Source: Planotetraspora silvatica (GTDB lineage: Bacteria; Actinomycetota; Actinomycetes; Streptosporangiales; Streptosporangiaceae). From it: 64,000 bases of DNA. The notes under the pieces are model-generated. The model was not told where the DNA came from. It worked only from the letters and a program-made list of their open reading frames with translations, and did not search any database. Positions 33,798 to 42,992 of the stretch are shown one piece after another. A program made the position numbers and the translations under genes. The stretch is from NCBI RefSeq assembly GCF_016863315.1, contig NZ_BOOQ01000042.1:62001-126000 (forward strand), in the 5' to 3' direction. The number at the start of each line of letters is the position of its first letter. Within the stretch, counting starts at the first letter, position 1.

Positions 33798-34894
33798 GCT
33801 TCGGCGTGGAGAACCTGCCCTACGGCGTGTTCTCCCGCCCCGGCGAGGCGCCCCGTGTGGGCGTGCGGGTCGAGGACCAGGTCCTCGACCTCGCCCCCGC
33901 CCTGGGCGACCCGGTCTTCGCCTCGCCGTCCCTCAACGCCTTCATGGCGCTGGGCCGTACGGCGTGGGCACGGGCGCGGGCCCGCATCAGGCGGGTGGCG
34001 GCCTCCGGGGACCCCCGGCACCTGATCCCGCTCGGCGACGTGACCCTTCATCTGCCGATAGAGGTGGCCGACTACGTCGACTTCTACGCCTCGCTTGAGC
34101 ACGCCTCGAATCTCGGCCGGATGTTCCGGCCGGGCGAGGAGCCCCTGAAGCCGAATTGGCGGCACCTCCCCGTGGGCTACCACGGGCGGGCGGGCACGGT
34201 GGTGGTCTCCGGCACGCCGATCAGGCGGCCCTGGGGGCAGCGCCCGTCGTTCGGCCCGACGGAGAAGCTGGACATCGAGGCCGAACTCGGGTTCGTCGTC
34301 GGCGTGCCCACCGCGCTCGGCGGCCGGGCCGGCGCCTTCGAGGACCACGTCTTCGGAGTGACGCTGGTCAATGACTGGAGCGCAAGGGACATCCAGGCCT
34401 GGGAGTACGTCCCGCTCGGCCCCTTCCTGGGCAAGTCGTTCGCGACCTCGGTCTCGCCGTGGATCACGCCGTTGGAGGCACTGGAGGACGCCAGGGTCGA
34501 GGGACCGGCCCAGGATCCCGAACCGGTCGCCTACCTGCGCAGGGCCGCCCCATGGGGTCTCGACCTCACCCTGCGCGTCGAGCTCAACGGCGAGCCGGTC
34601 TCGGCCCCGCCGTACCGGGACATGTACTGGACGCCGGATCAGATGCTCGCCCACATGACCGTGAACGGCGCGTCCCTGCGCACGGGCGACCTGTTCGCCA
34701 GCGGCACGGTGTCGGGGGCCGGGAGGCCCGGGTCCCTCATCGAGCTCACCTGGAACGGCGCCCAGCCGATCGAGCTCGGGAGCGGAGAGAAGAGGATCTT
34801 CCTCGAGGACGGCGACGTCGTCACGATCTCCGCCGCGACGCCGGGCGGCCTCAGCCTCGGCGAGGTGTCGGGGACCATCCTGCCCACCACCTAA
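33794..34894 (+). CDS. fahA: Fumarylacetoacetase
   Basis: A 366-residue enzyme that hydrolyses fumarylacetoacetate to fumarate and acetoacetate, ending tyrosine degradation. Diagnostic parts are DFYASLEHASNLGRMFRPG (~residue 96), the metal-binding EAELGFVVG (~163), NDWSARDIQAWEY (~193), GKSFATSVSPWI and DMYWTPDQMLAHM. The GTG start overlaps the hmgA stop. 4-Hydroxyphenylpyruvate dioxygenase and maleylacetoacetate isomerase are not in the window, so those steps are encoded elsewhere or, for the isomerase, may be glutathione-independent. Confidence 0.93.
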   Translation: MSFGVENLPYGVFSRPGEAPRVGVRVEDQVLDLAPALGDPVFASPSLNAFMALGRTAWARARARIRRVAASGDPRHLIPLGDVTLHLPIEVADYVDFYASLEHASNLGRMFRPGEEPLKPNWRHLPVGYHGRAGTVVVSGTPIRRPWGQRPSFGPTEKLDIEAELGFVVGVPTALGGRAGAFEDHVFGVTLVNDWSARDIQAWEYVPLGPFLGKSFATSVSPWITPLEALEDARVEGPAQDPEPVAYLRRAAPWGLDLTLRVELNGEPVSAPPYRDMYWTPDQMLAHMTVNGASLRTGDLFASGTVSGAGRPGSLIELTWNGAQPIELGSGEKRIFLEDGDVVTISAATPGGLSLGEVSGTILPTT

Positions 34895-34930
34895 CGTGTT
34901 CCTGTCGTCACTCCTCGCTACTCTGGGGCG

Positions 34931-36052
34931 ATGCGTCTCGCGGTAACGATCATGATCCTGCTCTTACTGGCGGCCTGCGCGCGGGTCGTCCCTCCAGCCC
35001 CCCGGATCACGATGTCCCCTGCGGCCGACACCGCCTCGGCCGCGACGGAACGCGGCCTCACCGTCACGGCGGACGGCGGACGGCTGACCAGCGTGCTGGC
35101 CTACGCCGGGCGGGATCTCGTCCCCGGGTCCTTCGACGCCTCCCATACGAGGTGGCACTCGTCCTGGACGCTCAGGCCCGGCACCCAATACGTGGTGAAC
35201 GCCGTCGCCGCCGGCGGGGACGGCGTCGCCGCCCAGATCGCCGGCAGATTCCGGACCCTCAGCCCGCAGCACACGCTCGCCATCGGCTCCGTCACTCCGG
35301 CCGACGGCGAGACCGTCGGCGTGGGCATGCCGATCATCGTGACGTTCACGGGCCCCGTCGCGGACCGGGCGGCCGTCGAGAGGGCCCTGGAGGTGCGGAG
35401 CGGCGTCGAGGGGGCCTGGCACTGGTTCGGCGACCGGCAGGTCGTCTACCGGACACGGTCGATGTGGCCCGCCAGGCGCGAGGTCGTTCTCGACGCCCAC
35501 CTCGCGGGTGTCCGGGCAGGACCCGGCACGTACGGCACGGCCGACCGGACCGTCTCCTTCGAGGTCGGCCGCGCGATGGTCAGCACGGTCGACACCAGGA
35601 CCCATCAGATGGTGGTGAAGCAGGACGGGGAGGTGGCCCAGCGGATGGCCGTCAGCGCGGGCATGGGCACCACCGAGGAGTACACCACGACCAGCGGCGT
35701 CCACCTGACCATGGACAAGGCCGACCCGGTCCGCATGATCTCGCCCGGCCGCGAGAAGGGCGAACCGGGCTATTACGACGAGGTGATCGACTACGCCGTG
35801 CGGATTTCCAACAGCGGCGAATACGTCCACGCCATGGACAACGAATGGGCCCAGGGCCGCGCCAACGTGAGCCACGGATGCATCAACGCCCGGCCCGACC
35901 AGGCCGAATGGTTCTACGAGCACGCCCTGCGTGGCGATCCGGTCATCATCACAGGAACCACCAGAAAACTGACACCGGACAACGGGTGGGGATTTTGGCA
36001 ATTCACGTGGGCCGACTGGCTCAGTGGCAGCGAACTTCCCATACAGAGTTAA
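34931..36052 (+). CDS. L,D-transpeptidase lipoprotein
   Basis: A 373-residue cell-wall enzyme that forms 3-3 peptidoglycan cross-links. The lipobox is LLAAC (Cys ~16). Two Ig-like domains (~residues 35-215, as in mycobacterial LdtMt2) precede the YkuD catalytic domain. The active-site run includes VHAMDNEWAQGRANVSHGCI, with the catalytic cysteine in SHGCIN (~318) and the histidine just upstream. A Trp-rich C-terminal part (WGFWQFTWADW) follows. It stands alone at the head of a block of envelope genes. Confidence 0.92.
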   Translation: MRLAVTIMILLLLAACARVVPPAPRITMSPAADTASAATERGLTVTADGGRLTSVLAYAGRDLVPGSFDASHTRWHSSWTLRPGTQYVVNAVAAGGDGVAAQIAGRFRTLSPQHTLAIGSVTPADGETVGVGMPIIVTFTGPVADRAAVERALEVRSGVEGAWHWFGDRQVVYRTRSMWPARREVVLDAHLAGVRAGPGTYGTADRTVSFEVGRAMVSTVDTRTHQMVVKQDGEVAQRMAVSAGMGTTEEYTTTSGVHLTMDKADPVRMISPGREKGEPGYYDEVIDYAVRISNSGEYVHAMDNEWAQGRANVSHGCINARPDQAEWFYEHALRGDPVIITGTTRKLTPDNGWGFWQFTWADWLSGSELPIQS

Positions 36053-36110
36053 TGTAAAAGGGAGGAACCCTGCCCGATCGGAATCCGTTCATTGCTATGG
36101 AGGCGAGGCA

Positions 36111-36542
36111 ATGGACTCGTGGATCATCTGGCTCATCCTGGCCGCGGCGCTCGGCGTCGCCGAGATCTTCACGCTGACCGCCGCGCTCGGAATCCTGTCG
36201 ATCGCCGCCCTCCTGACGGCGGGAGTGGGCCTGATCGGGCTGCCGCCCTCTCTCCAACTCGTCGTCTTCATCGTGGCCTCGACCGCCGGGCTCATCGGCG
36301 TCCGGCCGATCGCCCAGCGCCACATCAGGCAACCTCCGTCGCAGCGCTTCGGGGTGTCGGCGCTCGTCGGCAAGGCCGCGTACGTGACCAGAGAGGTCAC
36401 CGGCCGGGACGGCCGGGTCCGCATCGGGGGCGAGGAGTGGTCGGCGCGGGCCTACGACGAGACACTGGTCATCCCCCCGGGGGCCACGGTAGACGTCATC
36501 GAGATCGAGGGCGCCACAGCCCTCGTCTATCCACGGGAGTGA
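36111..36542 (+). CDS. NfeD-family membrane protein
   Basis: A 143-residue short NfeD protein with two or three membrane helices (residues ~4-70) and a C-terminal OB-fold (GKAAYVTREV, GRVRIGGEEWSARA, VIEIEGATALVYPRE). NfeD proteins pair with SPFH proteins and help stabilise membrane microdomains; the SPFH partner begins 3 bases after this stop. GAGGCGA precedes the ATG at 36111. Confidence 0.92.
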   Translation: MDSWIIWLILAAALGVAEIFTLTAALGILSIAALLTAGVGLIGLPPSLQLVVFIVASTAGLIGVRPIAQRHIRQPPSQRFGVSALVGKAAYVTREVTGRDGRVRIGGEEWSARAYDETLVIPPGATVDVIEIEGATALVYPRE

Positions 36543-36545
36543 AGC

Positions 36546-37670
36546 ATGGACGCAGCCCTGATAGCCGGACTCGTCATCGCCCTTGTCGCGGTGTTCACGG
36601 TTCTGCGGGCGGTCCGCATCGTGCCGCAGGCCAGGGCCGGGAACGTCGAGCGCCTCGGCCGCTACTACCGGACGCTCGCGCCAGGGCTGAACTTCGTGAT
36701 CCCCTACGTCGACCGGGTCCGTCCCATGATCGACCTGCGCGAGCAGGTCGTGTCGTTCAAGCCGCAGCCCGTGATCACTGAGGACAACCTCGTCGTCGAC
36801 ATCGACACGGTCCTGTACTTCCAGGTCACCGATCCCCGCGCGGCCGAGTACGAGATCGCCAACTTCATTCAGGGCGTCGAGCAGCTCACCGTGACCACAC
36901 TCCGCAACGTCGTCGGCGGTATGGACCTGGAGAAGACGCTGACCTCGCGCGACACCATCAACAGCCAGCTCCGCGGCGTGCTCGACGAGGCCACCGGCAA
37001 GTGGGGCATCCGGGTCAACCGAGTCGAGATCAAGGCGATCGACCCGCCGAAGTCCATCAAGGAGGCCATGGAGAAGCAGATGCGCGCCGAGCGGGACAAG
37101 CGCGCCGCGATCCTCACGGCCGAGGGCCAGCGCCAGTCGAACATCCTCACCGCCGAGGGCGAGAAGCAGAGCGCGATCCTGCGGGCCGAGGGTGAGCGGA
37201 CCTCGCAGATCCTCAAGGCCGAGGGCCAGTCCCAGGCGATCGACGAGGTGTTCCAGGCCGTGCACCGCAACGACCCGGACCCGAAGCTGCTCGCCTACCA
37301 GTACCTCCAGGTGCTCCCTCAGCTCGCCCAGGGCCAGGGCAACACGTTCTGGGTGATCCCGAGCGAGGTCACGGGAGCGCTGCAGGGCATCTCCAGGGCG
37401 TTCACCGAGGCGCTTCCCGCGTCGCCGGCCACCCGGGAGCGTGAGCCGAGCCGGGCCGGCAGCGAGGCCGTCGCGGCGGCCGAGCAGGCCGCCGCCGAGG
37501 CCAAGGCCGCCGCCGAGGACAGCGAGACGATCGGTCACCGCCAGATCGGGCCCGGCTCCGCCGACATCGGCGCGCTTCCCGAGGCCGCGCTCCCGGAGTC
37601 CGCACTTCCCGAGGCCGCGCTTCCCGAGGCTCAGCCCGCCGACGCCACCCGGTCGACGAAGCGCACGTAA
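36546..37670 (+). CDS. SPFH/band-7 membrane scaffold protein (stomatin/QmcA-like)
   Basis: A 374-residue protein. The N-terminal helix (residues ~2-22) anchors it, the SPFH domain spans ~30-190 (LGRYYRTLAPGLNFVIPYVD, IDLREQVVSFKPQPV), then comes a coiled coil with repeated A-E-G units (TAEGQRQSNILTAEGEKQSA). The tail is Ala/Glu-rich with LPEAALPESALPEAALPEA repeats. Such proteins form flotillin-like assemblies. It is in an operon with nfeD. Its last 40 bases overlap the convergent GTPase gene. Confidence 0.93.
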   Translation: MDAALIAGLVIALVAVFTVLRAVRIVPQARAGNVERLGRYYRTLAPGLNFVIPYVDRVRPMIDLREQVVSFKPQPVITEDNLVVDIDTVLYFQVTDPRAAEYEIANFIQGVEQLTVTTLRNVVGGMDLEKTLTSRDTINSQLRGVLDEATGKWGIRVNRVEIKAIDPPKSIKEAMEKQMRAERDKRAAILTAEGQRQSNILTAEGEKQSAILRAEGERTSQILKAEGQSQAIDEVFQAVHRNDPDPKLLAYQYLQVLPQLAQGQGNTFWVIPSEVTGALQGISRAFTEALPASPATREREPSRAGSEAVAAAEQAAAEAKAAAEDSETIGHRQIGPGSADIGALPEAALPESALPEAALPEAQPADATRSTKRT

Positions 37671-39208
37671 CGGCCCTGTTCCGCACAGGCGGGGACGATC
37701 ACCAGCTCCTCGCCCACCCGGTCGATGGCGGCCCGCAGGGTCTTGGCGACCTTGCGGGCCCTTCGCCGTCCGCCGATCCAGGCGACGACCCGGGAGAGCA
37801 GGGCGATGACCACCCCGGCCACGGCTCCGCCGACCAGTAGCACGGTGGGCCAGGGCGCCTGTCCCACCGTCGGCGTGGGCGGCTTCGGGAGCAGCAGATA
37901 GCCGAGGGCGAACAGGACGAGCAACCACAGGGCCCCGGCCGCCATCGTCCCCGTCACCATCCACTGCAGCGTCCCGATCGCCCGCCACCAGCGCGGCTTC
38001 TTCGAGGCGTCGAGCGAGGCCGTGGCCACCGCCCGGTCGAGGGCGTCGCCCAGCTCGTCCGACCGTGACCGCGCCGCGTGCCGCACGGCCGACGCCCAGG
38101 GCTCGGGCAGACCCTCCGACACCGCGGCGCCCACGTCGCGCACGGCCGTGTCGACCATCGTGAGCTGCACGGCCGTCGGCGCGGGCAACGACGTGCGTCC
38201 CTTCCGCGACAGGTGCAGGCGGCGGAGCGGATCGGGGCGCAGTCCGCGCACCCACCGGGTCACCGGCCATCCCGTCGCCGCGACCGCACGGTGCCGGTGC
38301 GCCTTGGCGACCGCCCGCACCACCAGCGGCACCGCCGCCGCCTCGGACAGGGCCCTCGACAGCGGGCGGACCAGCGCGGTCTGCGGCACGGGCGTGAAGG
38401 CCGTCCCACCGCCCGCCGTCTCCGACAGGGCGTCGGCCGCCGTGCCGACGTCGGCGGCCAGCCTCGCCGCCCACGCGGTGCGGCGCGACACCTTGCGGTC
38501 GAGCGCGGTCCGCAGGTCGGGCAGTCCCTGACCGGTCCGGGCCGACACGCCGAGGACCGGGACGCCTTCGAGGCCGTCGACGGCCAGCAGCCCGCGCAGG
38601 TCGTCGAGACAGCGCCTGATCGCCCGCTCGGGCAGCCGGTCGATCTGGTTGAGCACCACGAGCATGTTGTCCCGATGCCGGCCGAGCGCCTTGAGGTAAC
38701 GCTCGTGCACGGCCGCGTCGGCGTACTTCTGCGGGTCGAGCACCCACACGAGCAGGTCGACCACGCCGACCAGGCGGTCGACCTCCAGCCGATGGGAGAG
38801 CACGATCGAGTCGTGGTCGGGCAGGTCGAGCAGGATCAGCCCGGAACCCTCCCCCACCACGTGCCGCACGGGCACTTCGAGCCAGTCGAGCAGCGGTCCC
38901 GATCCTTCGAGGCCCCACAAGGCGGCCTGGGCCTTCGAGGTCGTGGGGCGGGTGGCGCCCACCTCGGCCAGCTCCCGGCCGGCCAGGGCGTTGAAGATCG
39001 AGGACTTCCCGCTGCCCGTCGCCCCCGCCAGGGCGACCGCGGTGTGGTCCACCGAGAGGCTGCGCCGTACGCCCGCCCGGGCGACCACGTCGCGGGCACG
39101 GTCGACCACCGCCTGGTCCAGCCGTCCATCGGCCAGGTCCGCCGCCTCGGCGAGCGCCGCCAGCCGGTCGTCCAGGGACGCCTCCGCCTTGCCGCGCAGG
39201 AGCTTCAC
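37631..39208 (-). CDS. Dynamin-like membrane GTPase, second of a pair
   Basis: A 525-residue GTPase. Walker A is GATGSGKSS (~residue 62), G3 DLPDHDS (~125) and G4 NQID (~187); the helical middle lacks motifs, and two helices near the end (MVTGTMAAGALWLLVLFALG and VLLVGGAVAGVVIALLS) anchor it. It is co-translated with the upstream GTPase by a GTGA overlap. The tandem arrangement recalls the streptomycete DynA/DynB pair, which act in sporulation septation; the assignment is by analogy only. Confidence 0.85.
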   Translation of the reverse strand: MKLLRGKAEASLDDRLAALAEAADLADGRLDQAVVDRARDVVARAGVRRSLSVDHTAVALAGATGSGKSSIFNALAGRELAEVGATRPTTSKAQAALWGLEGSGPLLDWLEVPVRHVVGEGSGLILLDLPDHDSIVLSHRLEVDRLVGVVDLLVWVLDPQKYADAAVHERYLKALGRHRDNMLVVLNQIDRLPERAIRRCLDDLRGLLAVDGLEGVPVLGVSARTGQGLPDLRTALDRKVSRRTAWAARLAADVGTAADALSETAGGGTAFTPVPQTALVRPLSRALSEAAAVPLVVRAVAKAHRHRAVAATGWPVTRWVRGLRPDPLRRLHLSRKGRTSLPAPTAVQLTMVDTAVRDVGAAVSEGLPEPWASAVRHAARSRSDELGDALDRAVATASLDASKKPRWWRAIGTLQWMVTGTMAAGALWLLVLFALGYLLLPKPPTPTVGQAPWPTVLLVGGAVAGVVIALLSRVVAWIGGRRRARKVAKTLRAAIDRVGEELVIVPACAEQGRYVRFVDRVASAG

Positions 39209-40920
39209 AGGGCGCCTCTCTCCTGTACGGCTTTCGCCGCCTCCCTGAGGTGGGCGGCCGTGTCGTCGGCGGGCCCGAGGCCGTCGATCAACGAGGTGAA
39301 CCGGGCCTGCTCGAGATCGAAGATCTCACGCACCCGGCGGCGGAGGTCCTCACGGGCGTTCTGGGTCAGGGTCCGCACGGCCTGGTCGCCGAAGATGGCC
39401 TCGAGCAGCTTCTGGCTCAGGACGGTGGTGCCGCCCGCGATGCCGATCTCGATGCCGGTGATCCCGCCGGTGGACGTGAACACCGCCAGCATGAGCAGCA
39501 GTCCCAGGCTGTTGACGCCGAACGACGCGGCCCGCGCGGTCGTCCGCCGATCGGCGCCCTCCGACCTGACGAGGTCGAGGACGTAGCCCTGCCAGGCCCG
39601 TACGGCCGCGCCCGCCCGTGGTTGCAGGTCGGGGGAGGCGCGCCCGAGCCGCCCGCTGATCCGGACGCCCGAATGCTCCAGCAGGTCACGGCCCGCGGTC
39701 ATGGCCAGCCACGACTCGACGGCCCGTTCGGCGGATCCGTCGGCGCTCGCGCGGATGAGTGACTCGATCCCGCTCTCCAGGGCGGATCTCAGCTCCTTCG
39801 CGGGCGCGGGCCGCCCGGTGAACACCGCGGTGAGTCGGTCGCGCAGCCACCCGATGCGCGACTCCAGAGACCGCATGAGGTCGCCGGTCCCGACGAAGTC
39901 CTGCCAGCGGGCCAGCACCTCGCCGCGGAGCAGCATGCCGTCACGCATGCCCTCGTCGAAGGCGGACATGCCCGACTCGTAGGCCTTCTCCGCCACCGCC
40001 CGCAGCTCGGCTATCCCCATCCGCTGGCGGTCGACCCTGTCGGCGAGGGCGGGCACCCGGGTGCCCAGGCTGTCGAGCGCGCCCGTCAGCGTCCGCCGAA
40101 CCACGGCCGCCCGGGACCGCGCGTCGGCCGACAGCTGGGCGAGCCACGTCGCGACCGGCTGCACGGCCTGCGCGGGCAGCCGTGCGCGCTCCGACGGCAG
40201 CTCCAGCTCCGGCACGACGAACAGCGGCGTGCCGCTCAGGCCGTTCTCCCGGAGGAGCCGGGTGAGGTCGGCGGTCACGGGTGCGCGCGCCTCCGACGGC
40301 ACCCGCTGGAGGATGACGGCGAGTGCCGTGCTGCGGTCCCTCGCCGTCCGCAGGAAACTCCATGGGACCTCGTCGGCGTACCGGGCGGCCGTGGTGACGA
40401 ACAACCACAGGTCGGCCGCGGCGAGCAACTGGGCGGCCAGCTCGCGGTTGGCGGTGACCACCGAGTCGATGTCGGGGGCGTCGAGCAACGCCAGCCCGGC
40501 GGGCAGCAGGTCGGCCGTCGCGATCCTGAGGGTGCCCGGCTCGCCGCGACCGTCCCCGGTGACCCGGGGCAGGCCGGGGAGGATGCTCGTCGAGATGAAC
40601 CAGGCCGAGTCGGCCGGATTGGCGACCAGGGTGGGCGCGAGCGTGGTCGGCCGCAGCACTCCCGGCTCCGTGACGCTCTCGCCGACGAGCGAGTTGACCA
40701 GCGTGGACTTCCCCGCCCCGGTCGAGCCGCCGACCACCGCGAGCAGCGGCGCGTCGATGGCGGCGAGCCGGGGCAGCAGGTAGTCGTCGAGCTGCCCGCG
40801 CAGCTCCCTCAGAGCACGCCGGTCGGCCGCGACGTCCCCGATCGCCAGGGGGAACAGATCCGGGTCGAGGTGGTGACGCAGGCTCTGGAGGGCCGCGAGT
40901 AGCCCTTCGTTTCCCTGCAT
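39205..40920 (-). CDS. Dynamin-family GTPase, first of a pair
   Basis: A 571-residue protein. The GTPase domain carries GGSTGAGKSTLVNSL (~residues 64-78), the threonine switch in LRPTTLAPT, and G3 LLDAPDIDS (~144). A long helical region follows, with a hydrophobic hairpin (GVNSLGLLLMLAVFTSTGG and ITGIEIGIAGGTTVL, ~470-510) suited to membrane insertion, then a basic coiled tail. It may cooperate with the following GTPase in membrane constriction or repair. The ATG at 40920 begins the conserved N-terminus; the ribosome site is weak. Confidence 0.87.
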   Translation of the reverse strand: MQGNEGLLAALQSLRHHLDPDLFPLAIGDVAADRRALRELRGQLDDYLLPRLAAIDAPLLAVVGGSTGAGKSTLVNSLVGESVTEPGVLRPTTLAPTLVANPADSAWFISTSILPGLPRVTGDGRGEPGTLRIATADLLPAGLALLDAPDIDSVVTANRELAAQLLAAADLWLFVTTAARYADEVPWSFLRTARDRSTALAVILQRVPSEARAPVTADLTRLLRENGLSGTPLFVVPELELPSERARLPAQAVQPVATWLAQLSADARSRAAVVRRTLTGALDSLGTRVPALADRVDRQRMGIAELRAVAEKAYESGMSAFDEGMRDGMLLRGEVLARWQDFVGTGDLMRSLESRIGWLRDRLTAVFTGRPAPAKELRSALESGIESLIRASADGSAERAVESWLAMTAGRDLLEHSGVRISGRLGRASPDLQPRAGAAVRAWQGYVLDLVRSEGADRRTTARAASFGVNSLGLLLMLAVFTSTGGITGIEIGIAGGTTVLSQKLLEAIFGDQAVRTLTQNAREDLRRRVREIFDLEQARFTSLIDGLGPADDTAAHLREAAKAVQERGAL

Positions 40921-41000
40921 ACCCCCGGCTTTCCCGTGCCCGGGCCCCCCAAGCCGCGATCAGTGACAAATTTCGGCGAAGGGGGACACGGGGAGGGGGC

Positions 41001-41534
41001 TCAGGCGCTCGGCGAGGGGGCGGCCGTCGGCAGCAACGGCTGGCACGTCTTCAGCGCCTTGGCGATCTTCGGGTCGTTCCTGTCGATGTTGCGGAAGCCC
41101 GCGCCCTGGGGAAGCTCGGCCCCGTGGTCCTTCATGCACGTGCGGAAGGCCTGCAGCGCGCTCGCATTGGCTCCGTTCCCACCCCCACCGCCGCCGCCGC
41201 GGCCGAACCCGCCGCCCTGGGGCATGAGGGACGCGCAGGCCTGGAAGGCCTTCTGCATCTCCGGCGACATCGACCGGAATCCACCGAATCCGCCGCTCGG
41301 CCGTCCGCTGGGGCGCCCACTCGGCCTCGCCGTCGGGCGTCCACTGGGCCGTCCGCTCGGCCGTCCGCTGGGCAGGGTGACGCCGTTCTTCTGGAGGCAC
41401 GCGGTGAAAGCGGCTCTCTGGTCGCCGCTCGGAGCGGCCGCCGCCGTCGAGCCCGCCGACGTGCTTCCGCCGCCGCCGCATCCGGCGACCGCGACCGCCA
41501 GCGCCGCGGCCATCGCGACATGTACGTAGCGCAT
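41001..41534 (-). CDS. Glycine/PSGR-rich lipoprotein at the end of the efflux operon
   Basis: A 177-residue exported lipoprotein (lipobox AVAGC, Cys 19). Two similar short modules, FTACLQKNGVTLP and FRTCMKDHGAELP, flank a region with repeated PSGR units and a 7-glycine run. Paired cysteines in the modules could bind metal or form disulphides. No known domain is recognised. It follows the sensor kinase gene by 9 bases, so it is the last gene of the seven-gene operon and may modulate the sensor or bind the exported compound. Confidence 0.75.
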   Translation of the reverse strand: MRYVHVAMAAALAVAVAGCGGGGSTSAGSTAAAAPSGDQRAAFTACLQKNGVTLPSGRPSGRPSGRPTARPSGRPSGRPSGGFGGFRSMSPEMQKAFQACASLMPQGGGFGRGGGGGGGNGANASALQAFRTCMKDHGAELPQGAGFRNIDRNDPKIAKALKTCQPLLPTAAPSPSA

Positions 41535-41543
41535 GGGATCTAC

Positions 41544-42992
41544 CTAGCCTTTCTTAACGGGCGAACAGGAGGGAAGGCGAACGCGGAAGGTCGTGCCGTG
41601 GCCCGGCTCGCTCTCCGCGGTGATGGTGCCGCCGTGGGCCTGGACGAGGGCCGCGGCGATGGACAGGCCCAGTCCGGTGCCGCCCGAGTCGGACCGGCTG
41701 CGCGCGGGATCTGCCCGGTAGAACCGTTCGAAGACGCGTTCGGCGTCCTCGCGTGACAGGCCGGGCCCCTCGTCGGTCACTTCGAGCACCGCGGCCTGCT
41801 CGGTCTCGGGCGTGACTCCCACTCCGACCCGGAAGGCCGTCCCGGCAGGAGTGTGCTTCAGGGCGTTCCGCATGAGGTTGCCGATGACCTGCCGCAGCCG
41901 CGTCTCGTCGCCGAGCACGTACACCGGCTGGTCGGAGCCGTCCAGGCGGACCAGGTCGATCTCCCGGTCCGGGGCGAGGGTCTGTGCGTCCAGTACGGCG
42001 CCCGCCGCGAGGCTCAGCAGGTCGACGGGCCGCCGTTCCAGGGGTCTCTCCTGGTCGAGGCGGGCGAGCAGGAGCAGGTCGTCCACCAGCAGGCCCATTC
42101 TGGCCGCCTCGTCCTCGATCCTGCGCACGAGGCGGAGCGGGTCCTGCGACCGCTGCTGCCGGGCGAGCTCGGCGAAGCCGCGGATCGAGGTGAGCGGGGT
42201 GCGCAGCTCGTGCGAGGCGTCCGCCATGAAGCGGCGCATGCGCTCCTGCGAGGCCTCCCTGTCGCGGAAGGCCGCCTCGATCTGGGACAACATGCCGTTG
42301 ATCGATCGGCCGAGCCGGCCCATCTCGGTCCGCGGATGCCGGAGCGGCACCCGCCGTGACAGGTCGCCCGAGGCGATCGCCTCCGCGGTCCGCTCGATCT
42401 CACCCAGCGGCCGCAGGCTTCGCCGTACGAGCCAGTAGCAGGCGACTCCCAGGGCGACCAGCACGGCGAAGCCGACGCCCGACACGATGACCATCAGCCG
42501 GGAGACCGTGCCGTCGATCTCGTTCAGGTTCATGGCGACGGCGCGGAACCCGCCCTCGCCGTCGTCTGCCACGATCGCCCGCCATTTCGACCCCGACGGC
42601 GACTCGATCGTGAACAGGCCGCGCCCGCCGTCGGACGGCCGGGGCAACAGGGGCAGGTCGGCGTTCGGCGGCTCCTGGATGGTCCGCATGACGGCGCCGG
42701 TCCCGTCGAGCTGGACGATGTAGAACGAGCCGAACAACCGGAGCGGGACTCCGGGGAGCCCGGACGGCCGAGGCACGGCGTCGATCGCGAGGTCCGGCGG
42801 GCGCCTGCCCATCGTCAGAAGCTGGGTGTCGACCCGTTGCACCAGGTAGCCGCGCAGCAACTGGACGGCGAAGCCGCCCGTCAGCGCGATCGCCAGCGTG
42901 ACGAGCAGCAGCGTCCCTCCGACGAGGCGCAGCCAGAGTGGGGTGCGGGCTACCCGCCGTCTCAGCTCACTGGCGCGGGGCACGGAGAACAT
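41544..42992 (-). CDS. Sensor histidine kinase of the efflux operon
   Basis: A 482-residue OmpR-class kinase. Helices at ~20-45 and ~160-185 flank an extracytoplasmic sensor; then come HAMP (RSLRPLGEIERTAEAIASGD), an H-box (FMADASHELRTPLTSIRGFA, ~260) and ATPase boxes (LMRNALKHT, TDEGPGL, GGTGLGLSIA). It overlaps its response regulator gene by 26 bases, confirming the pair. The start at 42992 is the best available; a GTG three codons in is possible. Confidence 0.92.
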   Translation of the reverse strand: MFSVPRASELRRRVARTPLWLRLVGGTLLLVTLAIALTGGFAVQLLRGYLVQRVDTQLLTMGRRPPDLAIDAVPRPSGLPGVPLRLFGSFYIVQLDGTGAVMRTIQEPPNADLPLLPRPSDGGRGLFTIESPSGSKWRAIVADDGEGGFRAVAMNLNEIDGTVSRLMVIVSGVGFAVLVALGVACYWLVRRSLRPLGEIERTAEAIASGDLSRRVPLRHPRTEMGRLGRSINGMLSQIEAAFRDREASQERMRRFMADASHELRTPLTSIRGFAELARQQRSQDPLRLVRRIEDEAARMGLLVDDLLLLARLDQERPLERRPVDLLSLAAGAVLDAQTLAPDREIDLVRLDGSDQPVYVLGDETRLRQVIGNLMRNALKHTPAGTAFRVGVGVTPETEQAAVLEVTDEGPGLSREDAERVFERFYRADPARSRSDSGGTGLGLSIAAALVQAHGGTITAESEPGHGTTFRVRLPSCSPVKKG

